From assembly GCA_044353505.1 (NCBI GenBank), contig JBILBU010000001.1, positions 62,001 to 126,000 of the forward strand: a stretch of DNA of 64,000 nucleotides, read 5' to 3'. Shown piece by piece: positions 26,512 to 34,647 of this stretch. A model generated the notes under the pieces. The model ran no database searches. It saw only the letters and a program-made list of their open reading frames with translations, and had not been told where the DNA came from. Position 1 is the stretch's first letter; the number at the start of each line of letters is the position of its first letter. The translations under genes were made by a program, and so were the position numbers. This DNA comes from Pollutibacter sp044353505. GTDB lineage: Bacteria > Bacteroidota > Bacteroidia > Chitinophagales > Chitinophagaceae.

Positions 26512-27807
26512 ATGGAAAAATATTCACCAGAGGAGTTTGAAAATATACTTAAGGAGAAATCCGATCAGTATATGTTGTACCCGTCAGACAGGGTATGGAA
26601 TAATATATTGGACAAATTGCATCCATTTAGAAGGGTCAAGTATTTCTCATTATTGCTTTTGTTTTTAACAGCTGCCACTACAGCCATTATTCTAAGCGAT
26701 CAAGAATCAAGGCTTGCGATAGCGCAGAATGAAAGAATTTCGCATGCATTCATGAAAAATAATCATTTTGAAGAACTTAGTAATAATCAGAACAACGAGC
26801 AAACTAAGTTCACTAGTTCAGGCACAAGAAATCAAAAACAAATTTCCGCTGCGGTTGGCGAAGTGATAGGAAATGCTCAAAGGCTGGCAGCAAACATTGA
26901 GTTAGGCACCAAAAAAATAACACTGCCTATTCCAAATCAAATTTCAGTAGCTGAAAATAGTCTGCAGCAATCAATAAATGATGTCTTGGCCGAGCAGGAA
27001 AAAAAGGAAGGCGAAAAACATAACATTTCAAACGCGCTTGAAAATGTGATTGAAAAAGCAAAGAAGATAAAAAAGAATGCACGCTGGCAGTTGTATGTAA
27101 CCCCTTCAATAAGTTACAGAAGCCTAAGTGGCCAGGCTAGCAAATCCGTTTATCAATACAGCCAATACTTTCTTGCCACCAATGCCCCCTTTGCAAGAGA
27201 TGTAAAAGATGCAGTAAATCACAGTCCTGGAATCGGTCTTGAAGTTGGGGCATCCATGTATTATCCAATCACAAAAAGATTAAGTTTTAAAGCTGGTTTC
27301 CAAGCAAACTATAATCAATATAAGATCAAAGCATTTAGCTCAGTTCCAGAAATTGCAACCTATGGCATGAATAACTTTAGAGCCGGTAGCATACCCATTA
27401 ATGCTGTATCGGTTTATAGAAATAATGCTGGCTACTCTAACGCTACACTGAGAAATGAGCATTATATGCTTTCCATTCCAATTGGATTTGACTATCGCAT
27501 TCTGGGAAATAAAAAAGTTAACCTATCCGTTGCATCAACCATCCAACCGTCTTATATCTTTGCAAACTATTCCTATCTTATTTCTACAAACCTCAGAAAC
27601 TATGCCAAAGCGCCAGATCTAAATAGGAAGCTGAACGTAAATGGTGCCATGGAAGCCAGCCTCAATTTCAATTCCGGTGGATTCAAATGGAGCATTGGTC
27701 CACAATATCGCTACCAGTTGATGTCAAGCTTCAAAAACAAATACCCAATCAGGGAAAATTTGATGGACTTTGGCATCAAGCTTGGTGTTATAAAGACCAT
27801 CAAATAA
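26512..27807 (+). CDS. Single-pass membrane protein with barrel-like C-terminus, probable sigma-regulating partner
   Basis: From ATG 26512 (after a purine-rich aaggaagaaaa) the protein has 431 residues. Residues 1-43 are charged and cytoplasmic in character, 44-61 form one membrane helix (FSLLLLFLTAATTAIILS), a coil-like linker runs to about 190, and the rest has alternating hydrophobic strands like a porin-type beta-barrel (WQLYVTPSISYRSLSG, then LSFKAGFQANYNQYKI). This layout occurs in Bacteroidota next to ECF sigma genes and is read as an anti-sigma-like sensor, although the N-terminus has no recognisable ZAS zinc motif. A helix that anchors in the inner membrane plus a barrel-like domain is puzzling. 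Function is inferred from position. Confidence 0.7.
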   Translation: MEKYSPEEFENILKEKSDQYMLYPSDRVWNNILDKLHPFRRVKYFSLLLLFLTAATTAIILSDQESRLAIAQNERISHAFMKNNHFEELSNNQNNEQTKFTSSGTRNQKQISAAVGEVIGNAQRLAANIELGTKKITLPIPNQISVAENSLQQSINDVLAEQEKKEGEKHNISNALENVIEKAKKIKKNARWQLYVTPSISYRSLSGQASKSVYQYSQYFLATNAPFARDVKDAVNHSPGIGLEVGASMYYPITKRLSFKAGFQANYNQYKIKAFSSVPEIATYGMNNFRAGSIPINAVSVYRNNAGYSNATLRNEHYMLSIPIGFDYRILGNKKVNLSVASTIQPSYIFANYSYLISTNLRNYAKAPDLNRKLNVNGAMEASLNFNSGGFKWSIGPQYRYQLMSSFKNKYPIRENLMDFGIKLGVIKTIK

Positions 27808-27899
27808 AAATTTACAAGACCAGTTCCCTATCATTTTCTAGGCTACCAACAAGCTGATTAGGTAGCAATAGTAACATGATTTTGCCATTTACTACAAAC

Positions 27900-29702
27900 A
27901 TGGACTCAAACATATTTTCATCGATACAAAAAACGTTACCTAATGCAGCCGGTATATATAAATACTACAACACCGAGGGCACCTTACTATACATAGGCAA
28001 AGCAAAAAACATTCGGAAAAGGGTTAGTTCTTACTTTACCAATAGTAAATTATCGCACAAGACCCATGAACTAGTCAAACAGGTAGCCAGCATAGAATTT
28101 ACCATCGTAGACTCTGAACACGACGCACTACTGCTTGAAAACTCACTCATTAAAGAGTTTAGACCAAAATACAATATTGTATTAAAGGATGATAAAACAT
28201 ATCCTTATATCGTAATTAAGAAAGAACCTTATCCAAGGGTTTTTTTAACCAGAAGGAAAATTGCAGATGGCGCTGAATACATTGGACCTTATACCTCTAC
28301 CGCCAAGGTGCGCGACTTGCTTGAATTCATCAAACAACAGATACCACTAAGAACATGCTCACTAAACCTCACAGAAAGAAATATCGAAAACAAAAAGTTT
28401 AAAGTATGTCTTGAATATCACCTTGGCAACTGCAAAGGTCCTTGTACCGGATTGCAATCAGCAACAGAGTACGCAGCAGGAATAGAAGCTGTCAGGCAAA
28501 TACTCAGGGGAAACTTACGCGGTGTAATCAGTGACTACAAACATCAACAAGAACAATATATTGAAGCGCTGGAATTTGAAAAGGCAGAAATAATTCAACA
28601 AAAAGTCAATGCACTAAAAAACTATAGATTCTCATCAGTGGTGGTAAGTGCACGCATAGGCGACTTAGATGTATTTGCAACTGCTGTGCACAAAGATGAG
28701 ATTGCAGTAAGTTATTTATCTGTTCGAAACGGAACAATAAACAACTCCGGAAATCATGCCTTCCGTGTGAAAATTGAGGAGAAAGCCGAAGAAATACTGC
28801 CTCAGGCAATTGTCTATTTTCAGAAGCTCTACAATAGCGATTGCAAAGAGATTGTTGTGCCCACTTCCCTAGATTTTGGATTCGAGAACTTTAAAATTAT
28901 AGTCCCAAAAACTGGAGACAAAAAAAAACTGCTTGATCTTGCCAAAACAAATGCAGATTTTTTCATCGCGGAAATCAGACGAAAGAACACACTAAACAAT
29001 CTGATACAAGATGATGATAAAATCGCCTTACTTAAGGCGGTGAAAGAGGCGTTATCGCTTCCTGCCATTCCAACCCATATTGAATGTTTTGACAACTCCA
29101 ATTTTCAGGGTAGCTATCCTGTTTCTGCAATGGTCTGCTTTAAAGACGGGGTACCAAGTAAGCAAGACTACAGACGCTATAATGTTGAAAGCGTTACAGG
29201 AATCAATGATTTTGCCTCGATGAAAGAAGTTGTGAAAAGAAGATACAGTAGACTCATTCAAGAAAATGCAGCACTACCTCAATTGGTCATCATCGATGGT
29301 GGTAAAGGACAGCTAAGTGCTGCCATGGAGGCAATTTATGAACTTGGACTTGCAGGCAAAATGACATTGGTGGGTCTGGCAAAAAATGTGGAAGAGATCT
29401 TTTTTGTCGGCGATAAAGAGTCGCTGAAGCTTGGATACCAAAGTGATGTCCTTCGTTTTATCAGGGGAATCAGGGATGAAGTACACCAATATGGAATAAC
29501 CTTTCATCGAAACAAAAGAAGCAAAGGAACATTCACCAACGAACTTGAGCAAATTGAAGGGATAGGAAAGAAAACAATAGAGGAGCTCTTACTTACGTTT
29601 CGGTCAGTAAAAAATATCAAAATTGCATCCCCAAAGGAATTAGCAGATGTTGTAGGGCAAAAAAAAGCGGGCATTATTGAAGCTCACTTTAAAAAACACT
29701 AA
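27900..29702 (+). CDS. uvrC: Excinuclease ABC subunit C
   Basis: UvrC makes both incisions in nucleotide excision repair after UvrAB mark a lesion. The GIY-YIG domain (GIYKYYNTEGTLLYIGKAKN, EHDALLLENSLIKEFRPKYN) makes the 3' cut. A UVR motif (ALEFEKAEIIQQKVNALKNY) contacts UvrB. The RNase H-like domain (IECFDNSNFQGSYPVSAMV, VIIDGGKGQLSAAM) makes the 5' cut. A helix-hairpin-helix pair ends the protein (IEGIGKKTIEELL). I choose ATG 27900 (MDSNIFSSIQKTLP), where homologues begin; ATG 27876 adds eight residues. A strong terminator overlaps the stop codon. Confidence 0.96.
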   Translation: MDSNIFSSIQKTLPNAAGIYKYYNTEGTLLYIGKAKNIRKRVSSYFTNSKLSHKTHELVKQVASIEFTIVDSEHDALLLENSLIKEFRPKYNIVLKDDKTYPYIVIKKEPYPRVFLTRRKIADGAEYIGPYTSTAKVRDLLEFIKQQIPLRTCSLNLTERNIENKKFKVCLEYHLGNCKGPCTGLQSATEYAAGIEAVRQILRGNLRGVISDYKHQQEQYIEALEFEKAEIIQQKVNALKNYRFSSVVVSARIGDLDVFATAVHKDEIAVSYLSVRNGTINNSGNHAFRVKIEEKAEEILPQAIVYFQKLYNSDCKEIVVPTSLDFGFENFKIIVPKTGDKKKLLDLAKTNADFFIAEIRRKNTLNNLIQDDDKIALLKAVKEALSLPAIPTHIECFDNSNFQGSYPVSAMVCFKDGVPSKQDYRRYNVESVTGINDFASMKEVVKRRYSRLIQENAALPQLVIIDGGKGQLSAAMEAIYELGLAGKMTLVGLAKNVEEIFFVGDKESLKLGYQSDVLRFIRGIRDEVHQYGITFHRNKRSKGTFTNELEQIEGIGKKTIEELLLTFRSVKNIKIASPKELADVVGQKKAGIIEAHFKKH

Positions 29703-29722
29703 AGCCGGCAAAAGCCGGCTTT
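29701..29722. terminator. Intrinsic terminator between uvrC and the gld operon
   Basis: A perfect 9-base stem (aaagccggc / gccggcttt) with an aaaa loop begins inside the uvrC stop codon. T residues on the right and A residues on the left make it suitable for both uvrC and the convergent gldN end at 29745. Confidence 0.8.
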
Positions 29723-29744
29723 AGTTGAAAAAATTAGAGGTCTA

Positions 29745-30812
29745 TTAATATGACCAAAGGTCGAGTTCGAAATTAAAGATCTTGCTTTTGATGTTGTCAC
29801 CCTCAAGCAATTTTAGGATATCATCCTTGATGTACTGCTTGATAAATAGGTCATAAGGATTCTCGATGGATGACTTAACAATGTAACTTGAAAAATATCT
29901 GCTTTCAAACAACTCTTCCCAGCTCATTCTTGCTCCGAAGTTTTTGGGATTGTACACTTCGTACAAAGCTAAAATTGGCCTGAGATCAGGGTAATAAATC
30001 CAAAATATTGGAGATTCTCCCAATACAGTACCGGCATCATCAACATAGGTTTTTATTGGTGCGATACCGATAATTCGAGCAAACATACGGGAAGATTCTT
30101 TGTCAAATATCCAATCCTCTTTGATTCGAAACTTAGTAATGTCATCAGGATTAAACTCTCTACAAACTAGTGAATCCCTATAAATTCCTTTAGACCCAGT
30201 TGGGTCTTTTGCCCAATCAATTACTTGAACTGAATCACATCTGCCTGATATAATCTCGCCAACCCTTGCAATGGTCATCGGTGTTGTAAAGCGATCATCA
30301 ACATTTGGGTCAAACGCTGTGACATCTCCCTTTCTGATAGAACGTAAAAGAATATTTATGAAACGTTGATTTCCGTTATCATCTTCAGCCTTGAACCTAA
30401 AGGGGAGATTCATTTTTTCCTTTATATCAATCTCTCTCCACACACGCTCACGATACCAAGCATCGTCTTCGCGAATATGTTCGTAAGGGAGTGGTGTTCT
30501 GCTTTTAACAAGACTCCTTTCGATGGCGGCATCCGGACGAAGAGACACTCTTGTAGAGTCAAAAGCAAATGGATCCTTTGGTGGTGCTACAGGAGCAGGT
30601 TTAATTGTATCTGCCAAAGCTTTTTGAGCCGCTGCATCCAGCACTTGGATGTCGGCAGTCTCATTAGCAGCGGCTGTAATCTTTTTAGGCACTGCCTTTT
30701 TCTTTTTTGTCTGCGCCTGGATGTCTCCACTAGAAAACAAAGCCAATACCAAAGCAACAAAAATTGAACTGGTCAGGTAGCGTTTCATATTATTTCTTTT
30801 ATTCAAGTTCAT
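29745..30812 (-). CDS. gldN: Gliding motility / type IX secretion protein GldN
   Basis: GldN is a periplasmic protein that forms the ring complex with GldK under the outer membrane in the type IX secretion and gliding machine. The product has a signal peptide (FSSGDIQAQ), a lysine-rich linker (KKKKAVPKK) and the family core: YEHIREDDAWYRERVWREID, IKEDWIFDKESSRMFARIIG, and FWIYYPDLRPILALYEVYNP. It is the last gene of gldK-L-M-N and its first ATG touches the gldM stop. ATG 30788 (MKRYLTSS), eight codons later, gives a more usual signal peptide. No second paralogue (gldO) follows. Confidence 0.93.
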   Translation of the reverse strand: MNLNKRNNMKRYLTSSIFVALVLALFSSGDIQAQTKKKKAVPKKITAAANETADIQVLDAAAQKALADTIKPAPVAPPKDPFAFDSTRVSLRPDAAIERSLVKSRTPLPYEHIREDDAWYRERVWREIDIKEKMNLPFRFKAEDDNGNQRFINILLRSIRKGDVTAFDPNVDDRFTTPMTIARVGEIISGRCDSVQVIDWAKDPTGSKGIYRDSLVCREFNPDDITKFRIKEDWIFDKESSRMFARIIGIAPIKTYVDDAGTVLGESPIFWIYYPDLRPILALYEVYNPKNFGARMSWEELFESRYFSSYIVKSSIENPYDLFIKQYIKDDILKLLEGDNIKSKIFNFELDLWSY

Positions 30813-32360
30813 TTATTTCAAGTTGTATGAGAGTCCGGATGGCAATACCCTAACCCTTCCATCTGGGCCTTTCACCATGATGTCAGTTATTGCAACCAGT
30901 GCACCCGGCTTAAGACGATTAATCAACGAAGCTGCGGAGCCATCCCAACGAGCCCCTTTATTTTCAACAGGTGCATAGTCTGGTATGTCTGCACTAATAG
31001 CACCAATTTTATAACTCACAACTTCAAAAGGAGCATCGAACTCAGAATCCTCGAGCTTAGCAATGATTCCCCCCATTGCCTTGAAAGAGGCAGATGGTAC
31101 TGGACCAGGCTTAAGGTTACCCACCAATGCAGTTGGATTCGGCAACTGCTTCACCCTAAACGATACCTTACCTGCGGACTTGCCCTCGACAAGTACGGTT
31201 ACAGTATGTTCTCCGTAATTACCTGCTGAAGGTTTTACTATATATTTATTGCCACTTACTTTAGTGATGGACCCTCCAGTGAACTGGGCAGTAACCTTCT
31301 CACTACCTGCACCTGCAGTTATGGTAAGTGGATTATCAACGCCTATGTAAAGAACATTCATTTTATCTGGAGAAACAGCAACACCTGATGGCGCACCAAC
31401 TGTATAATCAATTTTTTTAGCGATTGTTTTTTGCTCTCCAGTATTGGGATCAATGTATGCTACACTTACATTCATGGTTCTTGTTCCCGTTCCACCCACA
31501 TTGAACTTTGTTTCAGCTACACCATTTGCGTTGACAGGAATACCTCTTCCATCGATACTAACAATTGGCTTTACATTTGAGTTAAATGCACCAAGACCAG
31601 CCACAATGGTCAATTCCTCACCCGGCATAAGGTAAGATGAACTCATCCCTACCAAAGGTTCAAACTTGTCCATGATCAACTTTACAGCACCTACCTGATT
31701 GATACAGAAAGTTGCAGCTAAGTTTTCAGAATTCTTGATGTCGTTTTGGAATTTGCTTAGGATGGTGAGCGAGGCTACTGTTGGCGTCATGTGAAAATAA
31801 CTGTTGATCCAATCCTTTAGTTGATCACCCGTTGAGGTGTTGCCTGCTGTAGACTTAGGCACATCAAGGTTTAATGGAAGCTTGCCCCCGATTTGTGCAG
31901 CCATTTCAGGGTCAATTTCAAGTAACTTAGACTTGAACTCTGCTAACTTATCATATAGAATCTTGCCATTACCCTTTTTATCAAAGTACCTAGTTGAGGC
32001 ATCAATATTATCTTCCCTGAATACACCCGTCTCTGGATCCAAATCTGACTCTTGCTTTAATGCAAGCTTGAACCCCTCAAGCAAAACATAACTCTCGTCT
32101 GCAATCACACGGATTTGATCAGCTTTGGGCTTCCAAATTGCAGCTTTTTCTGCAGTTTTTGGATCTTTAATCAGCTCATCAAATGAGCTATAAATTCCAG
32201 TGGTGGATGTACTAAGCACTGCATTTGATTCCCGAAGGCTATTGTCAACTACCTTGAAGGCATTGAGGATTTCAGCAGATACATTTAGCGCTAGAAGTGC
32301 AGTTAACACCAAATACATGATGTTGATCATCTTCTGCCGCGGCTCTTTTGGTAGTGACAT
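30813..32360 (-). CDS. gldM: Gliding motility / type IX secretion protein GldM
   Basis: GldM spans the periplasm and, with GldL, forms the proton-driven rotary motor of the type IX secretion system. The N-terminus reads MSLPKEPRQKMINIMYLVLT, with one membrane helix at about residues 12-32, then a helical domain and several periplasmic beta domains. Family marks include FHMTPTVASLTILSKFQNDI and, near the end, FRVKQLPNPTALVG. 515 residues is normal. It lies between gldL (46-base gap) and gldN (no gap) in one operon. Confidence 0.95.
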   Translation of the reverse strand: MSLPKEPRQKMINIMYLVLTALLALNVSAEILNAFKVVDNSLRESNAVLSTSTTGIYSSFDELIKDPKTAEKAAIWKPKADQIRVIADESYVLLEGFKLALKQESDLDPETGVFREDNIDASTRYFDKKGNGKILYDKLAEFKSKLLEIDPEMAAQIGGKLPLNLDVPKSTAGNTSTGDQLKDWINSYFHMTPTVASLTILSKFQNDIKNSENLAATFCINQVGAVKLIMDKFEPLVGMSSSYLMPGEELTIVAGLGAFNSNVKPIVSIDGRGIPVNANGVAETKFNVGGTGTRTMNVSVAYIDPNTGEQKTIAKKIDYTVGAPSGVAVSPDKMNVLYIGVDNPLTITAGAGSEKVTAQFTGGSITKVSGNKYIVKPSAGNYGEHTVTVLVEGKSAGKVSFRVKQLPNPTALVGNLKPGPVPSASFKAMGGIIAKLEDSEFDAPFEVVSYKIGAISADIPDYAPVENKGARWDGSAASLINRLKPGALVAITDIMVKGPDGRVRVLPSGLSYNLK

Positions 32361-32406
32361 ATATTAAAGTGAGTTTATAAAATTAAATCCATAATAACTA
32401 CGACAA

Positions 32407-33165
32407 CTAACCACGCCCTTGCATTGCAGCAAGCATATTTCCGTAAACACTATTGAGACTACCAAGATTCTTGGCAAGAAGTGCAATTTGTTCTTGTGTC
32501 TTTTTAGCATCATCCAAACTGCCTGACATGGCCTGGCTTGCTTTACTCAAGCTCTCATAGAATGAATTGATTGCTTTAATGTGACTTCCAGAATCCTGAA
32601 GTTCAAGCTCATACATTTTATTCAACGACCCCAAGTTCTTAGTTAGTCCCTGTATCTGCTCATGAAAAGCTTTAGAGCCTTCCGCTGCTTGGCTAAATTG
32701 GTTTACCGATGAAGCAGCATGAACATAAGCATCCTTCAATGTGCCGATGGCAGCAGTGGCTTCTTTGGTTTTTGAAGCGTATTCATTGCTTGCAGTGCTA
32801 GCATCAGCAATAGAGGAAATACCTTTAACAGTAGTATTGAATTTGCTGAAATTTTCATTCAACTGTTTCAAGTTATTAGGATCTAGCTCTTTTTCTATCA
32901 CTTGTTTCAGTGCATCAGTGGCTGGTGAAGCGGCAGCAACAACTTCACCTTCGTGTTGAATAGCCCCTTTTTTTAACTCTAAATAAGCATACATCAAGAA
33001 AATGGCAGCCTCAGTGAGCAAGCCAACAGTCAACATCTGGTCGGCATAAGTTTTATGAAGAATCTTAGCCCATGCACCAAAGATTACAACGGCTGCGCCT
33101 ACACTTACAATGATGTTTACTATTTTCTCAAGCGAATTGACATTAGCATTAGATGAACCAGCCAT
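32407..33165 (-). CDS. gldL: Gliding motility / type IX secretion motor protein GldL
   Basis: GldL is the inner-membrane motor subunit of the type IX secretion system. Two helices occupy about residues 10-32 (VNIIVSVGAAVVIFGAWAKI) and 40-62 (LTVGLLTEAAIFLMYAYLEL). In the second helix sits the conserved glutamate used in proton flow in homologues. The remainder is a cytoplasmic coiled-coil-rich region with repeated patterns (LTKNLGSLNKMYELELQDSG and LAKNLGSLNSVYGNMLAAMQ). It sits between gldK and gldM on the same strand. Length (252) and order fit the family. Confidence 0.95.
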   Translation of the reverse strand: MAGSSNANVNSLEKIVNIIVSVGAAVVIFGAWAKILHKTYADQMLTVGLLTEAAIFLMYAYLELKKGAIQHEGEVVAAASPATDALKQVIEKELDPNNLKQLNENFSKFNTTVKGISSIADASTASNEYASKTKEATAAIGTLKDAYVHAASSVNQFSQAAEGSKAFHEQIQGLTKNLGSLNKMYELELQDSGSHIKAINSFYESLSKASQAMSGSLDDAKKTQEQIALLAKNLGSLNSVYGNMLAAMQGRG

Positions 33166-33208
33166 AATAAGGGGTTTTGATTATTGAGATAGTTATTGAA
33201 ACGAGTTG

Positions 33209-34495
33209 TTATTTTTTACCAGAAGGAGCAAGATCCACTACGCAGCGAAAGCCGAGGTATGATTTTGTTGTATCCTGATATTCATAATTTCTGGTACTGT
33301 TTTGAAGAAAAAATCCTACATCCTTCCAACTTCCTCCGCGCACCACCTTTCTTTTCATTCTTGGCGGATCGCTATCTTTTGCGTTGAGACGGATATCCGG
33401 GTTCATGTCGTGCTGAAAGTTATATGCCCCTTCATAATATAAGGAGGAAGTCCATTCTGCAACATTACCCGCCATGTTGTATAATCCAAAATCATTGGGC
33501 CAATACGCATCTGCCCTCACCGTGTAGAATCCACCATCTTCAGGATAATTACCTCTTCCTGGCTTGAAATTAGCCAGCAAACAACCCTTCTTGTTTCGAA
33601 GGTATGGCCCGCCCCATGGGAAAGGAACTTGGGAACGACCACCGCGTGCAGCATACTCCCACTCAGCTTCTGTAGGAAGTCTGAAATCTGACTCTGTCAT
33701 TCTTTTTTTCGACTCCAAGAAGGTGTTCAAATACTGTGTTCTCCATTCGCAAAAAGCGGAAGCCTGCATCCAACTGATTCCCACGACAGGATAATTTCCG
33801 TAAGCAGGATGGGAATAATATTTCTTTGCCATTGGCTCGTTGTAAGAATAAGAGAAATCTCTTATCCACACCAAGGTGTCAGGATATATGGGCATATCTT
33901 TTTTGATGATGAAATTTGACCTTGGCTTATTTGCATTCTCTCTCTTTGCACCTTCCCTGTAATCGAATATTTCAGAATGATAGATGATTTTTTTTGCATC
34001 TATTTCTCTTCTTCCATTAACCCTATTGTCTGGAGAAATAATCATGGCTCCCAATTGCTCCTGAATTTTAGGATCATCCCATTTAATGGTGGTTGCCTTT
34101 GCCCAATCAATGGGGCCTGATCCGTCAGGTGCTTGCTTTTTGTAGTTCAGAATGGTAGCAGCAATGGAATCTCTTACCCAGTTTACAAACTGACGATACT
34201 CATTGTTGGTGATTTCTGTAGCATCCATCCAAAAGCCATTGATTGAAATTTGCTTATTTCTAGAAGTGAACGCGTAACTAATATCCTCGTCACTAGGCCC
34301 CATGTGGAATGTTCCCGCAGGAACATAAACCATTCCCGGTGGTTTGGGAATTGTATGCTTTCCGCCAATGGAAACACCATGCAATTGACCATCTCCGGCT
34401 GCTGACTTTGACTTTCCAGATTTGCCACAGCCGGACAAGGTCATGCCAATTGTCAAGGCTGCCAATAAATAAGAAATACTAACTTTCATCTTCAT
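33209..34495 (-). CDS. gldK: Gliding motility / type IX secretion lipoprotein GldK
   Basis: GldK is an outer-membrane-anchored lipoprotein that builds the periplasmic ring with GldN. A lipobox (MTLSGCGKSGK) is near residue 23. The rest is a formylglycine-generating-enzyme (SUMF1) fold without known catalysis: PPGMVYVPAGTFHMG, FWMDATEITNNEYRQFVNWV, RLPTEAEWEYAARGG, NMAGNVAEWTSSLYYEG and VVRGGSWKD. It is the first gene of gldKLMN, with a good promoter match 24 bases upstream. ATG 34489 is an alternative start two codons in. Similar PorK proteins exist in non-gliding relatives, so the operon proves type IX secretion better than motility. Confidence 0.95.
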   Translation of the reverse strand: MKMKVSISYLLAALTIGMTLSGCGKSGKSKSAAGDGQLHGVSIGGKHTIPKPPGMVYVPAGTFHMGPSDEDISYAFTSRNKQISINGFWMDATEITNNEYRQFVNWVRDSIAATILNYKKQAPDGSGPIDWAKATTIKWDDPKIQEQLGAMIISPDNRVNGRREIDAKKIIYHSEIFDYREGAKRENANKPRSNFIIKKDMPIYPDTLVWIRDFSYSYNEPMAKKYYSHPAYGNYPVVGISWMQASAFCEWRTQYLNTFLESKKRMTESDFRLPTEAEWEYAARGGRSQVPFPWGGPYLRNKKGCLLANFKPGRGNYPEDGGFYTVRADAYWPNDFGLYNMAGNVAEWTSSLYYEGAYNFQHDMNPDIRLNAKDSDPPRMKRKVVRGGSWKDVGFFLQNSTRNYEYQDTTKSYLGFRCVVDLAPSGKK

Positions 34496-34518
34496 ATCTA
34501 GTTTAAAGTATGGGTCAA

Positions 34519-34545
34519 CAAATATATATCAAATAAAGCTATCAA
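34519..34545 (-). promoter_or_regulatory. Candidate gldKLMN promoter (TTG-N16-TATATTTG)
   Basis: Reading the minus strand, TTG (34545-34543), a 16-base spacer and TATATTTG (34526-34519) fit the phylum consensus. The box ends 24 bases before the gldK ATG at 34495. The same layout occurs before scpA. Confidence 0.5.
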
Positions 34546-34647
34546 TTTTGAGGCTAACTCGTTAATAATCTAAATTTTAACAAGCTTTAAATCATCATTT
34601 TCTGAGCCATAAAACGCTTCAAATTGAGAAGTATTGCCAGCAAAAGC

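Noticed and set aside
29745..34495. Type IX secretion cargo signals in neighbouring exported proteins
   Set aside because: None of the exported enzymes at 56537-63843 shows a C-terminal sorting domain by eye; their ends belong to their catalytic or cytochrome domains.
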